NCBI RefSeq assembly: GCF_003863335.1
Contig: NZ_RRAZ01000004.1
Location: 124,001 to 188,000 of the forward strand
Direction of reading: 5' to 3'
DNA: 64,000 nt
Source of the DNA: Falsigemmobacter faecalis
Lineage (GTDB): Bacteria > Pseudomonadota > Alphaproteobacteria > Rhodobacterales > Rhodobacteraceae
How positions within the stretch are numbered: position 1 is the stretch's first letter; each line of letters opens with the position of its first letter. The notes under the pieces are model-generated. The model saw nothing but the letters and a program-made list of their open reading frames with translations, did not search any database and was not told the DNA's origin. A program made the position numbers and the translations under genes. This document shows, piece by piece, positions 18,917 through 28,721 of this stretch.

Positions 18917-19852
18917 TCAGATCCCCTGATCTGCGGCAGGCTCTCCCACGCGCATGATTTCCCACTCTAGCCATATTCCGGCCGTATCGAAAACCCTTTT
19001 TCGCACCTGCTCTCCCAGGGCCTCCAGCTCGGCTGCGGTGGCGCCTCCGGTATTGGTCAGGAAGTTCGCGTGTTTCTCAGACATCTGCGCCGCGCCAAGG
19101 CCTGCGCCCTTCATGCCCGCGTCCTGAATGAGCTTCCAGGCCTTCAGCTCATGGCTGTCATCCGCCCTGCCGGTGCTGGAGAAACCCGCCGGATTGCGGA
19201 AGGTCGAGCCTGCGGTGCGGTCCTTCACCGGCTGGGTGGCATCGCGTTTGGCCAGCTGATCGGCCATACGGGCCGCAAGCTCTGCCGGATCCCCGGCCTG
19301 CGTGCGGAAAACCGCCGAGAGGATCACCGCGCCTTCGGGCAGGTCCGACTGGCGGTAGCGCAGGTTCAGATCCGCCGCCGCCAGGGTGACAATCTCACCC
19401 GAGCGCAGCGCGACCCGCAGCTCCACCAGATGATCCGCAACATAGGTGCCATAGCAGCCCGCGTTCATCCGCACCGCCCCGCCGATCGAGCCGGGGATGG
19501 TGCGCAGAAAGGTCAGATCGCGCCCGGCCGCCGCCGCCGCCTGGGCCACCCGCGCATCCAGCGCCGCCGCCCCCGCCGTGACCAGATCGCCCTCAACCGA
19601 GACATCCATAAAGGCGCGGCCCAGCTTGATGACCACGGCCCGCAAGCCGCCATCGCGCACGATCAGATTGGAGCCCGCCCCCAGCGGGAAGACCGGCACT
19701 TCGGCGGGCAGCGCGGCCAGAAACTGCGCCAGATCCGCCTCATCCGCGGGCAGCACCACCGCATCCGCAGGGCCGCCGACGCGCAGCCAGGTCAGATCGC
19801 CGAGCGCCTTGCCCGCCATCACAGAGCCGCGCAGGGCGGGAAGTCCGGTCAT
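18917..19852 (-). CDS. murB: UDP-N-acetylenolpyruvoylglucosamine reductase MurB
   Basis: 311 residues. FAD-binding signatures are [15 protein letters not shown] near 24-38, [12 protein letters not shown] near 57-68 and [17 protein letters not shown] near 120-136; the catalytic serine is in GSTFRNP. The C-terminus [16 protein letters not shown] is typical of type I/III MurB. It reduces the enolpyruvyl group to give UDP-MurNAc. The ATG at 19852 has AGGAG six bases upstream; a GTG one codon earlier is less likely. Upstream of murB the usual murC is absent: an enoyl-CoA isomerase and ccm genes follow instead. Confidence 0.95.
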   Translation of the reverse strand: MTGLPALRGSVMAGKALGDLTWLRVGGPADAVVLPADEADLAQFLAALPAEVPVFPLGAGSNLIVRDGGLRAVVIKLGRAFMDVSVEGDLVTAGAAALDARVAQAAAAAGRDLTFLRTIPGSIGGAVRMNAGCYGTYVADHLVELRVALRSGEIVTLAAADLNLRYRQSDLPEGAVILSAVFRTQAGDPAELAARMADQLAKRDATQPVKDRTAGSTFRNPAGFSSTGRADDSHELKAWKLIQDAGMKGAGLGAAQMSEKHANFLTNTGGATAAELEALGEQVRKRVFDTAGIWLEWEIMRVGEPAADQGI

Positions 19853-19942
19853 CACTCACTCCTGACCCGCTCCGAAATCTCCGGAGCGGTTCTTATTCTT
19901 CACCAGGACAGACCTAATCCCGGCCTGCCCCGGCAGCAAGCC

Positions 19943-20719
19943 TCAGCGCCCCTGAAAGACGGCTTTGCGCTTTTCAAGAAAGGCCGCGACCCCTTCGGCG
20001 AAGTCCTGGCTGGCGCCGCAGCGCCCCTGGATCCCGGCCTCAAGCGCCAGCTGCGCCTCAAGATCATTGCCCTGAGAAGCGCGCAGAGCCTGTTTGATGC
20101 CCGAAAACGCCAGCCCCGGCCCGGTGGCCAGATGCTGCCCGCGCGCCTGCCAGCGGGCGGCAAAGTCCGCATCCGGCACCGCTTCCCAGATCAGCCCCAT
20201 GGCGACGGCCTCGCGCGCCTTTACCGGCTCTGCGAAAAGCGCCATGCCCATGGCGCGGGCAAAACCCACCTGACGCGGCAGCGTATAGGTGCCGCCCGCA
20301 TCCGGGATCAGACCGATTTTGGAGAAGGCCTGCAGAAAAACCGCGCTCTCGGTGGCGATCACCACATCACAGGCCAGCGCAAGGCTGGCCCCGGCCCCGG
20401 CGGCCACGCCGTTGACGGCCGCGATCACCGGCAGCGGGCAGTCGGAAATCGCTTTCAGGACAGGGTCATATTCTTCGCGCAGCAAAGGCCCGAGATCCGC
20501 ACCCGCAAGAGAGCCCCCCAGATCGGCCAGATCCTGGCCCGCGCAAAAGCCGCGCCCGGCACCGGTCAGCACAATGGCGCGGGCCTCTTTTTCGGCCCGC
20601 GCGAAGGCCGCGACCAGCTGGCGGCGCATCACGCCGGTCAGCGCGTTCATCACGGCCGGACGGTTCAGCGTCAGGACCGCAAGGCCCCCGCTTTGCTCGT
20701 AAAGAACTTCCTCTGACAT
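19943..20719 (-). CDS. Enoyl-CoA hydratase/isomerase, PaaG-like
   Basis: 258 residues of the crotonase family. The oxyanion-hole strands are FCAGQDLADLGG and GVAAGAGASLALACDVVIA; the catalytic aspartate typical of PaaG-type isomerases is in KIGLIPDAGGTYTLPR. PaaG isomerises the ring-epoxide of phenylacetyl-CoA and related 2,3/3,4-enoyl-CoAs. No other paa genes are in the window; instead the gene sits 68 bases after ccmH, a position that looks positional rather than functional. Substrate uncertain. Confidence 0.88.
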   Translation of the reverse strand: MSEEVLYEQSGGLAVLTLNRPAVMNALTGVMRRQLVAAFARAEKEARAIVLTGAGRGFCAGQDLADLGGSLAGADLGPLLREEYDPVLKAISDCPLPVIAAVNGVAAGAGASLALACDVVIATESAVFLQAFSKIGLIPDAGGTYTLPRQVGFARAMGMALFAEPVKAREAVAMGLIWEAVPDADFAARWQARGQHLATGPGLAFSGIKQALRASQGNDLEAQLALEAGIQGRCGASQDFAEGVAAFLEKRKAVFQGR

Positions 20720-20787
20720 CTCGTCCCTCCCTGACTGACTGGCTTTTTAGCGCATATCAGCCCCTGAAAGGCGAGATGAACCCTGCG

Positions 20788-21282
20788 TCAGGACAGCTTG
20801 TCCTCGGCCATGATCTTTGCCAGACGGTCCTCTTCTTCCGTGCTCAGGGCCTCCTGGCCGGGGGCTTTGGGCCTCTCGCGACGCCCGCGCAGATAAACCA
20901 GCGCACCGCCAAGCGCGATGACGAACATCACCGGCCCCGCCGCCCAGAGAATCGCATTGGCCCCGCCCGGAAGCGGACGCAGCAGCACATATTCGCCAAA
21001 GCGCTCGACGATGAAGTCGATCACTTCGCCGTCCGAATCGCCCGCCACCAGGCGCTCACGCACCAGAAGGCGCAGATCGCGGGCAAGGTCTGAGGTCGAT
21101 TCGTCGATGCTTTCATTGCGGCAGACAAGGCAGCGCAGATCCTTGGAGATCTCGCGCGCGCGCTTTTCCATCAGCGGGTCTTTCAGCACCTCATCGGGCT
21201 GCACCGCAAAGACCGGCAGAGGGGCCGCCAGAGGCAGCCCCAGCGCGAGAATCAGCGCAAGGGGGCGAAGCGCGCGGATCAT
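20788..21282 (-). CDS. ccmH: Cytochrome c maturation protein CcmH
   Basis: 164 residues. A signal peptide (MIRALRPLALILAL... to VFA) is followed by the CcmH domain with the redox motif LRCLVCRNES near residues 49-58, and a single C-terminal membrane helix (ILWAAGPVMFVIALGGALVYL). It keeps apocytochrome c haem-binding cysteines reduced in the periplasm and works with CcmF. Its ATG overlaps the ccmF stop as ATGA, so translation is coupled. The C-terminal CcmI-like part is not fused here. Confidence 0.94.
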   Translation of the reverse strand: MIRALRPLALILALGLPLAAPLPVFAVQPDEVLKDPLMEKRAREISKDLRCLVCRNESIDESTSDLARDLRLLVRERLVAGDSDGEVIDFIVERFGEYVLLRPLPGGANAILWAAGPVMFVIALGGALVYLRGRRERPKAPGQEALSTEEEDRLAKIMAEDKLS

Positions 21283-23249
21283 TCTGCCGCCACGGGTTTC
21301 GCCGCCTCCCGCCCTGCCCCGGCCGCCACGCGGTAGCGCCGGTCGGTCAGGCTGATCAGCCCGCCAAAGGACATCAGCAGGATGCCGCCCCACAGCCAGT
21401 TGGCCAGCGGTTTGATATAGCTGCGCACGGTCCAGGCGCCATTGGCCTGCGGATCCCCCAGCACGACATAGACGTCGCGCAGGAAGCCGTAATCAATGCC
21501 GGCCTCCGTGGTGGGCATCCCCGCCGCCGGATAGAACCGCCGCTCGGGGTTCAGCGCAAAGCGGCGATTGCCGTCCACCACCTCAAGCCAGCCCATGGTG
21601 GAGCGGTAGTTCGGGCCCTGCTCTTCGGTCACCTGTTTGAGGGTGATCTGATAACCCGCGAGCTCAAAGGGCTCATTCACCTGCGCCACGCGGATGTCTT
21701 CCGACTGCCATGAAAGCATGGCCGCCACCGCAAGGATCGTGACACCCATCCCGCCATGCGCCACCGCCTTGCCCCAGTCGGCACGCGGCAGACGGGTCAG
21801 ACGGCCCAGGCGCGACAGCACAGAGCCGCGCCCGCTGCGCAGCCACAGATCCGCGATGGCCCCCAGAATGACCCAGAGACCCAGCGCCAGCCCCACCGGA
21901 CCAAGGGCCGAGCGCCCGCTTTGCAGCGCAAAGGCCAGCGCTCCGGCTGCGACGGCCAGAAACAGCACCACCCGCAGCGAGGCAAAGGCGCGATCCGCTT
22001 TGGCGCGCTTCCAGGGCAGGATGGCCCCGAAGGGCAGGATCACCGCCAGCGCCACCACAAAGGGCGTGAAGGCCGCGTTAAAGAACGGCGGGCCGACCGA
22101 GACCGTGCGGCCCCAGACAAGCTCTGAGATCAGCGGCCAGATGGTGCCGATGAAGACCACAAAGCTCGCCACCGCCAGCAGGACGTTGTTCAGCACCAGC
22201 GCAGATTCGCGGCTGACCGAGGAGAAAACCCCCTTGGCCTCCATGATCCCCGCCCGCGCCGCATAAAGCATCAGCGCGCCGCCGACGAAGAAGGCAAAGA
22301 GCGCCAGGATATAAACGCCGCGCTCCGGGTCATTGGCGAAGGCATGGACCGAAGTGATGACGCCCGAACGCACGATGAAAGTACCGATCAGCGAGAAGCC
22401 AAAGGCGATGATCGCCAGCAGCACCGTCCAGGCCTTCAGCGCCTCGCGCTTTTCCACCACGATCGCGGAATGGAGAAGTGCGGCCGAGATCAGCCAGGGC
22501 ATGAAAGAGGCGTTCTCAACCGGATCCCAGAACCAGAACCCACCCCAGCCCAGCTCATAATAGGCCCACCACGAGCCAAGGCCGATGCCGATGGTCAGCG
22601 AGACCCAGGCCGCCAGCGTCCAGGGCCGCACCCAGCGACCCCAGGCGGCATCAACGCGGCCTTCCAGCAGCGCCGCAATGGCGAAGGAATAGGTGATCGA
22701 AAGGCCGACATAGCCGAGGTAGAGGAAGGGCGGATGGAAGGCGAGACCGGGGTCCTGCAGCAGCGGGTTCAGGTCGCGCCCGTCCATCGGCGGGATCTCA
22801 AAACGCTCAAAGGGGTTTGAGGTGAAGATCATAAAGGTCAGGAAAGCGACCCCGATCAGACCCTGCACCCCGATCACCCGCGCTTTCAGCGAGGGCGGCA
22901 GATTGCCGCCGAACCAGCTGGCACAGGCGGCGAAGAAGGCCAGAATCAGCACCCAGAGCAGCAGTGAGCCCTCATGGTTGCCCCAGGTTCCGGCGATCTT
23001 ATAGATCAGCGGCTTCAGCGTATGCGAGTTCGACACCACCAGTTCGACCGAGAAGTCCGAGGTGATGAAGGCATGCATCAAAGCCGCAAAGGCAAAGCCC
23101 AGCAGCAGAAACTGCGTGACGGCCGCCGGATCAGCCACCGCCATCCAGCCTGACCAGCCTTTATGTGCGCCGATCAGCGGCACGATGGTCTGGACCAGCG
23201 CAACCGCAAGCGCAAGACAGACCGCGAAATGTCCGAGTTCTGTAATCAT
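21279..23249 (-). CDS. ccmF: Haem lyase CcmF
   Basis: 656 residues with about 15 hydrophobic segments. The WWD haem-handling motif is clear in WGGFWFWDPVENASFMPW near residues 230-250, and HNEGSLLLW-like (WGNHEGSLLLWVLIL) occurs near 90-110. CcmF attaches haem to apocytochrome c in the inner membrane. The start at 23249 (MITELGHFAV) fits the family; 16 upstream residues are not membrane-like. ccmH follows with an ATGA overlap. Other ccm genes (ccmE, ccmI, ccmG) are not in the window. Confidence 0.95.
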   Translation of the reverse strand: MITELGHFAVCLALAVALVQTIVPLIGAHKGWSGWMAVADPAAVTQFLLLGFAFAALMHAFITSDFSVELVVSNSHTLKPLIYKIAGTWGNHEGSLLLWVLILAFFAACASWFGGNLPPSLKARVIGVQGLIGVAFLTFMIFTSNPFERFEIPPMDGRDLNPLLQDPGLAFHPPFLYLGYVGLSITYSFAIAALLEGRVDAAWGRWVRPWTLAAWVSLTIGIGLGSWWAYYELGWGGFWFWDPVENASFMPWLISAALLHSAIVVEKREALKAWTVLLAIIAFGFSLIGTFIVRSGVITSVHAFANDPERGVYILALFAFFVGGALMLYAARAGIMEAKGVFSSVSRESALVLNNVLLAVASFVVFIGTIWPLISELVWGRTVSVGPPFFNAAFTPFVVALAVILPFGAILPWKRAKADRAFASLRVVLFLAVAAGALAFALQSGRSALGPVGLALGLWVILGAIADLWLRSGRGSVLSRLGRLTRLPRADWGKAVAHGGMGVTILAVAAMLSWQSEDIRVAQVNEPFELAGYQITLKQVTEEQGPNYRSTMGWLEVVDGNRRFALNPERRFYPAAGMPTTEAGIDYGFLRDVYVVLGDPQANGAWTVRSYIKPLANWLWGGILLMSFGGLISLTDRRYRVAAGAGREAAKPVAAE

Positions 23250-23466
23250 GCCTGTTCTCTTACTCTCTGGAACCCGATACGCCAATGGGCGTAACATCCG
23301 CCCCTGACCTGCCCTATACGCGGCATGCGGCTGTATACGCCGCTTTTCGCCCGCTTGCAGGCCAGTGCTTTTACGCTAACCTGCGCTCCGACGTCGCAGG
23401 CTGAAATTTTGCCGCGCCCCCGAAGACCCGTGCGATCCGGGCTGATCGGTACAGGAGAAGACCCTC

Positions 23467-24798
23467 ATGAGTGCAGACTGGCTGAAGACGAGCGCCGCCG
23501 ATCTCGGGCGTGGCATTGCCGCAGGCCGCATCGATCCGGTCGCGCTGACAGAGACTTTCCTTGAGGCCGCAGAGAACCACCCGGAGACTGCGCGCATCTA
23601 TGCCCGCCTGACGCCCGGGCGGGCGACCGCCGAGGCCCTGGCCGCGCGCGGACGCGCGGCGACGGGCACCCGGGTCTCAAAGCTCGATGGGGTGCCGGTG
23701 AGCTGGAAAGACCTTTTCGACAGCGCGGGTGTCGCGACGGAGGCCGGCTCTGCCCTGCTGAAAGACCGCGTGCCGCTGCGGGATGCGCCGGTTCTGGCGC
23801 AGGGCTCGGCCTCAGGGCTGGTCTGTCTTGGCAAGACGCATATGTCGGAGCTGGCGTTTTCGGGCCTCGGGCTGAACCCGGTGACCGCGACGCCGCCCAA
23901 CGTCAATGACCCCAAAGCCGTGCCGGGGGGATCGTCTTCCGGGGCGGCCGCTTCGGTGGCTTTTGGTCTGGCTGCGGCCTCGATCGGCTCGGACACCGGC
24001 GGCTCAGTGCGGATCCCGGCGGCCTGGAATGATCTGGTCGGCTATAAGCCGGTGGTGGGGCGGGTGAATACCGCAGGCAGCGTGCCGCTGTGCGAGCGCT
24101 TCGACACCGTCGGGCCGATCTGCCGCACGGTTGAGGATTGTGCGCTGACCTTTGCCGCCTTTCAGGGCGAAGCGCCGGTGGATTTCTCGGGGCCTGAACT
24201 TGGCAACCGCCGGATTGCGGTTCTTGACAGCGTGGCGCTGGATGATCTGCGCGAGGCCCCGGCGCGGGCCTTTGAGGACGGGCTGAAGCGGCTTTCCGAG
24301 GGCGGTGCGGGGGTGGTGCATATCCGCTTTCCCGAGATGGCGGAGGCTTTGCAGCTTGCGGGGAGTTTGTTCACCGCCGAGGCCTGGGGCATCTGGCGCG
24401 AGGTGATTGAAGCCAATCCGACGGCCATGTTCCCGCGGATCTATGAGCGGTTCCGCTCGGGCGCGGAGGTGATGGCGGCCGATTACGTCGCCGCCTGGCG
24501 GCGGCTGGAGGAGATCCGCAGGTCCTGGGCCAAAGCCACCGCCGGCTTTGACGCGGTGGCGCTGCCGACCTCGCCCATCCTGCCGCCGGATGCCGAGCGG
24601 CTGATGAGCGACAGTGCTTATTATGTCACCGAGAACCTGCTGGCTTTGCGCAACACGCGGATCGGCAATCTGATGGATGCCCCGGCGATCAGCCTGCCGA
24701 CGCGGGAGGCTTCCTGTGGGTTTATGCTGCTGGCCTCAGGCCGGGCGGATGCCTCGCTTTTGCGGCTCGCGGCGGCGGCGGAGAAGGTGCTGCGCTGA
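23467..24798 (+). CDS. Amidase (amidase signature family)
   Basis: 443 residues. The Ser-cisSer-Lys triad is visible: Lys81 in SWKDLFDSAG, the glycine/serine-rich GGSSSGAAASVAFG near 153, and the nucleophile in GSDTGGSVRIPA near 175-180. The family hydrolyses amides in the cytoplasm; it includes GatA, but no gatB/gatC genes adjoin and the C-terminus is unlike GatA, so a catabolic amidase is more likely. GGAG lies upstream of the ATG. The 217-base gap to ccmF holds divergent promoters. Confidence 0.88.
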   Translation: MSADWLKTSAADLGRGIAAGRIDPVALTETFLEAAENHPETARIYARLTPGRATAEALAARGRAATGTRVSKLDGVPVSWKDLFDSAGVATEAGSALLKDRVPLRDAPVLAQGSASGLVCLGKTHMSELAFSGLGLNPVTATPPNVNDPKAVPGGSSSGAAASVAFGLAAASIGSDTGGSVRIPAAWNDLVGYKPVVGRVNTAGSVPLCERFDTVGPICRTVEDCALTFAAFQGEAPVDFSGPELGNRRIAVLDSVALDDLREAPARAFEDGLKRLSEGGAGVVHIRFPEMAEALQLAGSLFTAEAWGIWREVIEANPTAMFPRIYERFRSGAEVMAADYVAAWRRLEEIRRSWAKATAGFDAVALPTSPILPPDAERLMSDSAYYVTENLLALRNTRIGNLMDAPAISLPTREASCGFMLLASGRADASLLRLAAAAEKVLR

Positions 24799-24823
24799 CG
24801 GCTGCGGGGCTGGACAGAGAAAC

Positions 24824-24857
24824 ACCCGCGGGCCTTGTGCGCACGGGTGATTTTTTG
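24824..24857 (+). terminator. Candidate terminator of the amidase gene
   Basis: CACCCG (about 24826) pairs with CGGGTG (about 24845) around a GC-rich loop, followed by ATTTTTTG. It stands 27 bases after the amidase stop and overlaps the AT-rich 3'-end element of the convergent gene. Confidence 0.55.
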
Positions 24858-24877
24858 AGTATTTTTAAAAAGCCAAA
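24853..24877 (-). repeat. 3'-end repeat element, copy 2
   Basis: Read on the minus strand this is TTTGGCTTTTTAAAAATACT followed by C-AAAAA, directly after the lipoprotein stop at 24879. It matches the AT-rich core of the elements after the dipeptidase gene (3070) and folE2 (56320), but without the GGGGTCCGGGGG hairpin. Confidence 0.5.
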
Positions 24878-24878
24878 G

Positions 24879-25331
24879 TCAGCGGGCGAGCACGGTGACG
24901 CGCGGAAGGTCTGTCAGGTTCAGGCCGAGGGCGCGGTAGGCGGCCAGAGAGAGTTGCGGGCCGCCGCCGCTGAGGGGCAGAAGATCAACCTGGGCGGTTT
25001 TGCCTGAGGCCAGTTTCACCACGCCCGCGCGCTTTTCTTTGACCAGCGCCGAGCGCAGCCAGAAGCCCTGTTCGGACGGATTGCCCAGCGAGGCCGTGAC
25101 CTGACCGAGCGGCGTGCCGGAGGCGGGGGCGGCGAGGGCGGCGGCTTTTTCGGCCGCGCTGGTGCGGTCAAAGGCGGCCGCGGTGCGCGAGCCCGCGGGG
25201 GGGGCGATGCGCTGCGGTGTGGCCTGGCTGGCCGCGGGCGGCGGGGTCGCGGGCGAAAACGGGGTTTGATCGCAGCCGGACAGCGCGAGGGTGATCGGGG
25301 CCAGAACCAGGGCAACGCGTGACATCTTCAT
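24879..25331 (-). CDS. Small lipoprotein of unknown function
   Basis: 150 residues starting [20 protein letters not shown], a lipoprotein signal with the acylated Cys at position 20. A Pro/Ala-rich linker follows to about residue 75, then a compact domain with [17 protein letters not shown], a short basic strand and [21 protein letters not shown] at the C-terminus. Similar Rhodobacteraceae proteins are often mislabelled D-galactarate dehydratase; nothing here supports an enzyme. It is divergent from moaA with 106 bases between. Function unknown. Confidence 0.75.
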   Translation of the reverse strand: MKMSRVALVLAPITLALSGCDQTPFSPATPPPAASQATPQRIAPPAGSRTAAAFDRTSAAEKAAALAAPASGTPLGQVTASLGNPSEQGFWLRSALVKEKRAGVVKLASGKTAQVDLLPLSGGGPQLSLAAYRALGLNLTDLPRVTVLAR

Positions 25332-25437
25332 GGCCGCGAAGATATACCCGCACCGGGGGGGCGTCCATAAAATTCCCTGCGCACAGCCGCTTGCGCAGCC
25401 CTTGCCGCGGCGCGGTCCGGGGCCTAGTCTCTGCCCT

Positions 25438-26442
25438 ATGAACACTCCGCTGATCGATCCTTTTGCCCGCGCGATCACCTATCTGCGCGTCTCCGTCACC
25501 GACCGGTGCGATTTCCGCTGCAAATACTGCATGGCGGAGCATATGACGTTTCTGCCCAAGGCCGATCTGCTGACGCTGGAAGAGCTGGACCGGCTGTGTA
25601 GCAATTTTGTCGAACTGGGCGTGCGCAAGCTGCGCATCACCGGAGGGGAGCCTTTGGTGCGGCGCGGGATCATGGAGTTTTTCCGTGCCATGTCGCGTCA
25701 TCTTGTCTCAGGGGCGCTGGAAGAGCTGACGCTGACCACCAACGGAAGCCAGCTGAAGCGCTTTGCGGGCGAGCTGGCGGACTGTGGTGTGAAGCGGGTG
25801 AACGTCAGCCTTGATACGCTGGATGTGGCGAAATTTGCCGATGTGACGCGTTGGGGGCGGTTGCCGCAGGTGCTTGAGGGCATTGCAGCGGCCAAGGCCG
25901 CCGGGCTGCGGGTGAAGATCAATGCGGTGGCGCTGAAGGGTTTTAATGAGGATGAGCAGTTCTCGCTGACCGAATGGTGCGCGGCTGAGGGCCATGATCT
26001 GACCTGGATTGAGGTCATGCCCATGGGGGAGATGGGCGAGGAGAACCGGCTCGATCAGTATTGGGCGCTGTCCGATCTGCGGGCGCGTTATGCAGCGCGC
26101 TACAGCGTGAGCGATCTCACCGAGCGCACCGGGGGGCCTGCGCGCTATGTGCGGCTGGAAGAGACCGGGCAGAAGATCGGCTTTATCACGCCTTTGACGC
26201 ATAATTTCTGCGAAAGCTGCAATCGGGTGCGGCTGACCTGCACCGGGGAGCTTTATATGTGCCTCGGCCAGGAGGATATGGCCGATCTGCGGGCCCCGCT
26301 GCGCCAGAGCAGCGAGGATGCGGTGGTGAAAGCCGCGATCCGCGAGGCGATCACCCATAAGCCGAAAGGCCATGATTTTGACTATTCGCGGCGCAGCGTC
26401 GAGGGACAGATGCGCCGCCATATGAGCCACACCGGCGGCTGA
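25438..26442 (+). CDS. moaA: GTP 3',8-cyclase MoaA (molybdenum cofactor synthesis)
   Basis: 334 residues, radical SAM. The N-terminal cluster motif CDFRCKYC gives Cys24, Cys28 and Cys31; the second Fe-S site is in [20 protein letters not shown] near residues 256-275; the protein ends in SHTGG with the required C-terminal Gly-Gly. MoaA starts pterin formation from GTP with MoaC. The ATG at 25438 begins the family N-terminus ([23 protein letters not shown]); no strong ribosome site is seen. moaC is not adjacent; an acyl-CoA ligase gene follows 26 bases downstream. Confidence 0.95.
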   Translation: MNTPLIDPFARAITYLRVSVTDRCDFRCKYCMAEHMTFLPKADLLTLEELDRLCSNFVELGVRKLRITGGEPLVRRGIMEFFRAMSRHLVSGALEELTLTTNGSQLKRFAGELADCGVKRVNVSLDTLDVAKFADVTRWGRLPQVLEGIAAAKAAGLRVKINAVALKGFNEDEQFSLTEWCAAEGHDLTWIEVMPMGEMGEENRLDQYWALSDLRARYAARYSVSDLTERTGGPARYVRLEETGQKIGFITPLTHNFCESCNRVRLTCTGELYMCLGQEDMADLRAPLRQSSEDAVVKAAIREAITHKPKGHDFDYSRRSVEGQMRRHMSHTGG

Positions 26443-26468
26443 TCCCGCCCTGCTGTCCGGAGCCGCCT

Positions 26469-27995
26469 TTGGATTCGCTTTTTCGTCAGACCCCGCCCGC
26501 GGCCCCTGCTGCGTTCAACATGGCCGCCCATGTTCTCGCCGCAGCAGAGCAGAGCCCTGAAAAGATCGCGCTGCAGATCCTGAAGCTCTCAGGCGCGGAG
26601 CGCTGGTCTTACGGCAGGCTGGCGGCGGCGGTGCGCGGCACCGGCAGCGGGCTTTTGCAGGCCGGGCTGCAGCCGGGGGACCGGCTGCTGATGCGGCTGG
26701 GCAATACGGTGGATTTTCCGCTGGCCTATTTGGGCGCGATTGCGGTGGGGGTGGTGCCGGTGCCGACCTCCTCGCAGCTGACCGGGGCCGAGATCACGAA
26801 GATGGCGGCGCAGGTGACGCCTGCGGCCATCGTGGCGGCACCGGGCGTGGCGCTGCCCGGAGGCATGGATCTGCCGGTAATCGATCTGGCGCAGCTGCAG
26901 AGCTTTCGCGATCTGCCGCCCTGTGACTGGGAGATCGGCGATCCCGACCGGCTGGCCTATCTGATCTTCACCTCCGGCACCTCGGGGCAGCCGCGCGCCG
27001 TGATGCATGCGCATCGCGCCATTATTGCGCGGCAGATGATGTATGACGGCTGGTACGGACTGCGGGAAGAGGACCGCCTGCTGCATGCGGGGGCCTTCAA
27101 CTGGACCTATACGCTGGGGACCGGGCTGATGGACCCCTGGGTCATGGGGGCGACCGCGCTGATCCCGGCGGAGGGTATCACGGCCGCGCAGCTGCCGCTG
27201 CTGCTCAAGCGCTTTGATGCGACGATTTTTGCAGCCGCGCCGGGGGTTTACCGCCAGATGCTGCGCGCCCCCCTGCCCGCGCTGCCGCGGCTGCGCCATG
27301 GGCTGTCGGCGGGCGAAAAGCTGCCCCCCGAGATCCGCACGGCCTGGGAAGCGGCCAGCGGGACGAAGATCTGTGAAGCGCTTGGCATGTCGGAATGCTC
27401 GACCTTTCTGTCGGCCAGCCCTGCGCGGCCCGCGCCGGAGGGGGCCTCTGGCTATCCGCAGCCGGGGCGGCAGATCGCCGTGCTGGATGCGGCCGGAGCG
27501 CCGGTGCCGCGCGGTACAGCCGGGACTCTTGCGGTGCACCGCAGCGATCCGGGGCTCTTTCTGGGCTATTGGGGCCAGCCTGAAGAGACAGCCTCGAAAT
27601 TCGCGGGTGAGTGGTTTTTGACCGGCGATACCGTCTCCATGGCTGAGGACGATGCCGTGAGCTATCTGGGCCGCGATGACGATATGCTGAATGCCGGGGG
27701 CTTTCGCGTCTCGCCGCTGGAGGTCGAGGAGGCGATGAATGCGCATCCCTGCATTAGCGAATCGGCGGCGATTGAGGTGGAGATCGGCCCTGGCAGCCGC
27801 GTCATTGCGCTGATCTACAGCGGCAGCGAGGTGCCGGAGGGCGAATTGGCCGCCTTTGCGGCGACCCGCCTTGCCCGCTATAAACAGCCGCGCCTTTACC
27901 GCCATATCGACGGGCTGCCTAAGGGCGCCAACAACAAACTTGCCCGACGGGCCCTGCGTCAGGGTTTCGCTCTGACGCCCGCAGGAGACATCTGA
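26469..27995 (+). CDS. AMP-forming acyl-CoA synthetase (benzoate/medium-chain type)
   Basis: 508 residues, ANL superfamily. The P-loop-like A3 motif is YLIFTSGTSGQPRAVMHAHR near 163-180, then GEK and ALGMSECSTFLSAS near 305-320, the A7 aspartate in FLTGDTVSMAEDD and the C-terminal lysine motif PKGANNKLARRAL near 483. It activates a carboxylic acid to its CoA ester. The sequence is closer to benzoate-CoA ligase and medium-chain ligases than to acetyl-CoA synthetase. The start is a TTG at 26469 with GGAG about nine bases upstream; the first ATG (26520) has no such site. It overlaps the next gene by one base. Confidence 0.85.
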   Translation: MDSLFRQTPPAAPAAFNMAAHVLAAAEQSPEKIALQILKLSGAERWSYGRLAAAVRGTGSGLLQAGLQPGDRLLMRLGNTVDFPLAYLGAIAVGVVPVPTSSQLTGAEITKMAAQVTPAAIVAAPGVALPGGMDLPVIDLAQLQSFRDLPPCDWEIGDPDRLAYLIFTSGTSGQPRAVMHAHRAIIARQMMYDGWYGLREEDRLLHAGAFNWTYTLGTGLMDPWVMGATALIPAEGITAAQLPLLLKRFDATIFAAAPGVYRQMLRAPLPALPRLRHGLSAGEKLPPEIRTAWEAASGTKICEALGMSECSTFLSASPARPAPEGASGYPQPGRQIAVLDAAGAPVPRGTAGTLAVHRSDPGLFLGYWGQPEETASKFAGEWFLTGDTVSMAEDDAVSYLGRDDDMLNAGGFRVSPLEVEEAMNAHPCISESAAIEVEIGPGSRVIALIYSGSEVPEGELAAFAATRLARYKQPRLYRHIDGLPKGANNKLARRALRQGFALTPAGDI

Positions 27996-28636
27996 TGGTC
28001 ACCCTCGACATCTTTTCCGATCCGGTCTGCCCCTGGTGCATGATCGGCAAAGCCTATCTCGACCGCGCGCTTGAAAAGGTCGGCGATCACCCCTTCCGCA
28101 TCGAATGGCACCCCTTCATGCTGAACCCGGATATTCCGGCAGAGGGCGTGGACCGCCGCGATTTTCTGGAAGCGAAATTCGGCGGCCAGATGGAGGCTGC
28201 CAAGGCCTATACCCGCGTCATGGAAGCCGCGACCTTCGCGGGGGTTGAATTCAACCTGGAAAAGATGCGCGTGCAGCCCAATACGCTGAACGCGCATCGC
28301 CTGATCCACTGGGCCGGGCTTGAGGGGCGGCAGACGGCCGTGGTCTCGGCGCTGTTCAAAGCCTATTTCCGCGATGGTCTTGATATCGGCAACCCCGACG
28401 TGCTGGCCGATCTTGCAGCGGCTCAGGGCATGGACCGCGCGGCCACGCTGCGGCTGCTTGCCTCGGACGCGGACCGCGAAGACATTTTCTCGCGGGCCAT
28501 GGATGCGCGGCGCAAGGGCGTGCAATCGGTGCCGAGCTTCCTGATTGCGCGGGAATTTATGGTGGCCGGCGCGCAGCCGGTGGAGACCTGGATCAGCATT
28601 GCTGAAGAAATTGCCGAAAAGCTGCGCGAAGGCTGA
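27995..28636 (+). CDS. DsbA-family thiol oxidoreductase, FrnE-like
   Basis: 213 residues with the CPWC redox motif at Cys12-Cys15 directly after the first strand (LDIFSDPVCPWC) and a DsbA-like helical insertion. There is no signal peptide, so it acts in the cytoplasm, like FrnE or 2-hydroxychromene-2-carboxylate isomerase relatives. FrnE proteins are disulfide isomerases linked to oxidative stress. The ATG shares a base with the stop of the acyl-CoA ligase (TGATG), so the two are probably made together. The shared role is not clear. Confidence 0.88.
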   Translation: MVTLDIFSDPVCPWCMIGKAYLDRALEKVGDHPFRIEWHPFMLNPDIPAEGVDRRDFLEAKFGGQMEAAKAYTRVMEAATFAGVEFNLEKMRVQPNTLNAHRLIHWAGLEGRQTAVVSALFKAYFRDGLDIGNPDVLADLAAAQGMDRAATLRLLASDADREDIFSRAMDARRKGVQSVPSFLIAREFMVAGAQPVETWISIAEEIAEKLREG

Positions 28637-28721
28637 AACCCTTCGCGTTCTTCACACCACATTGTAACATCAGCGCGGCCACAGACTGGCCGCGCCGTCG
28701 TTTCCGACATATGGATTTTCC

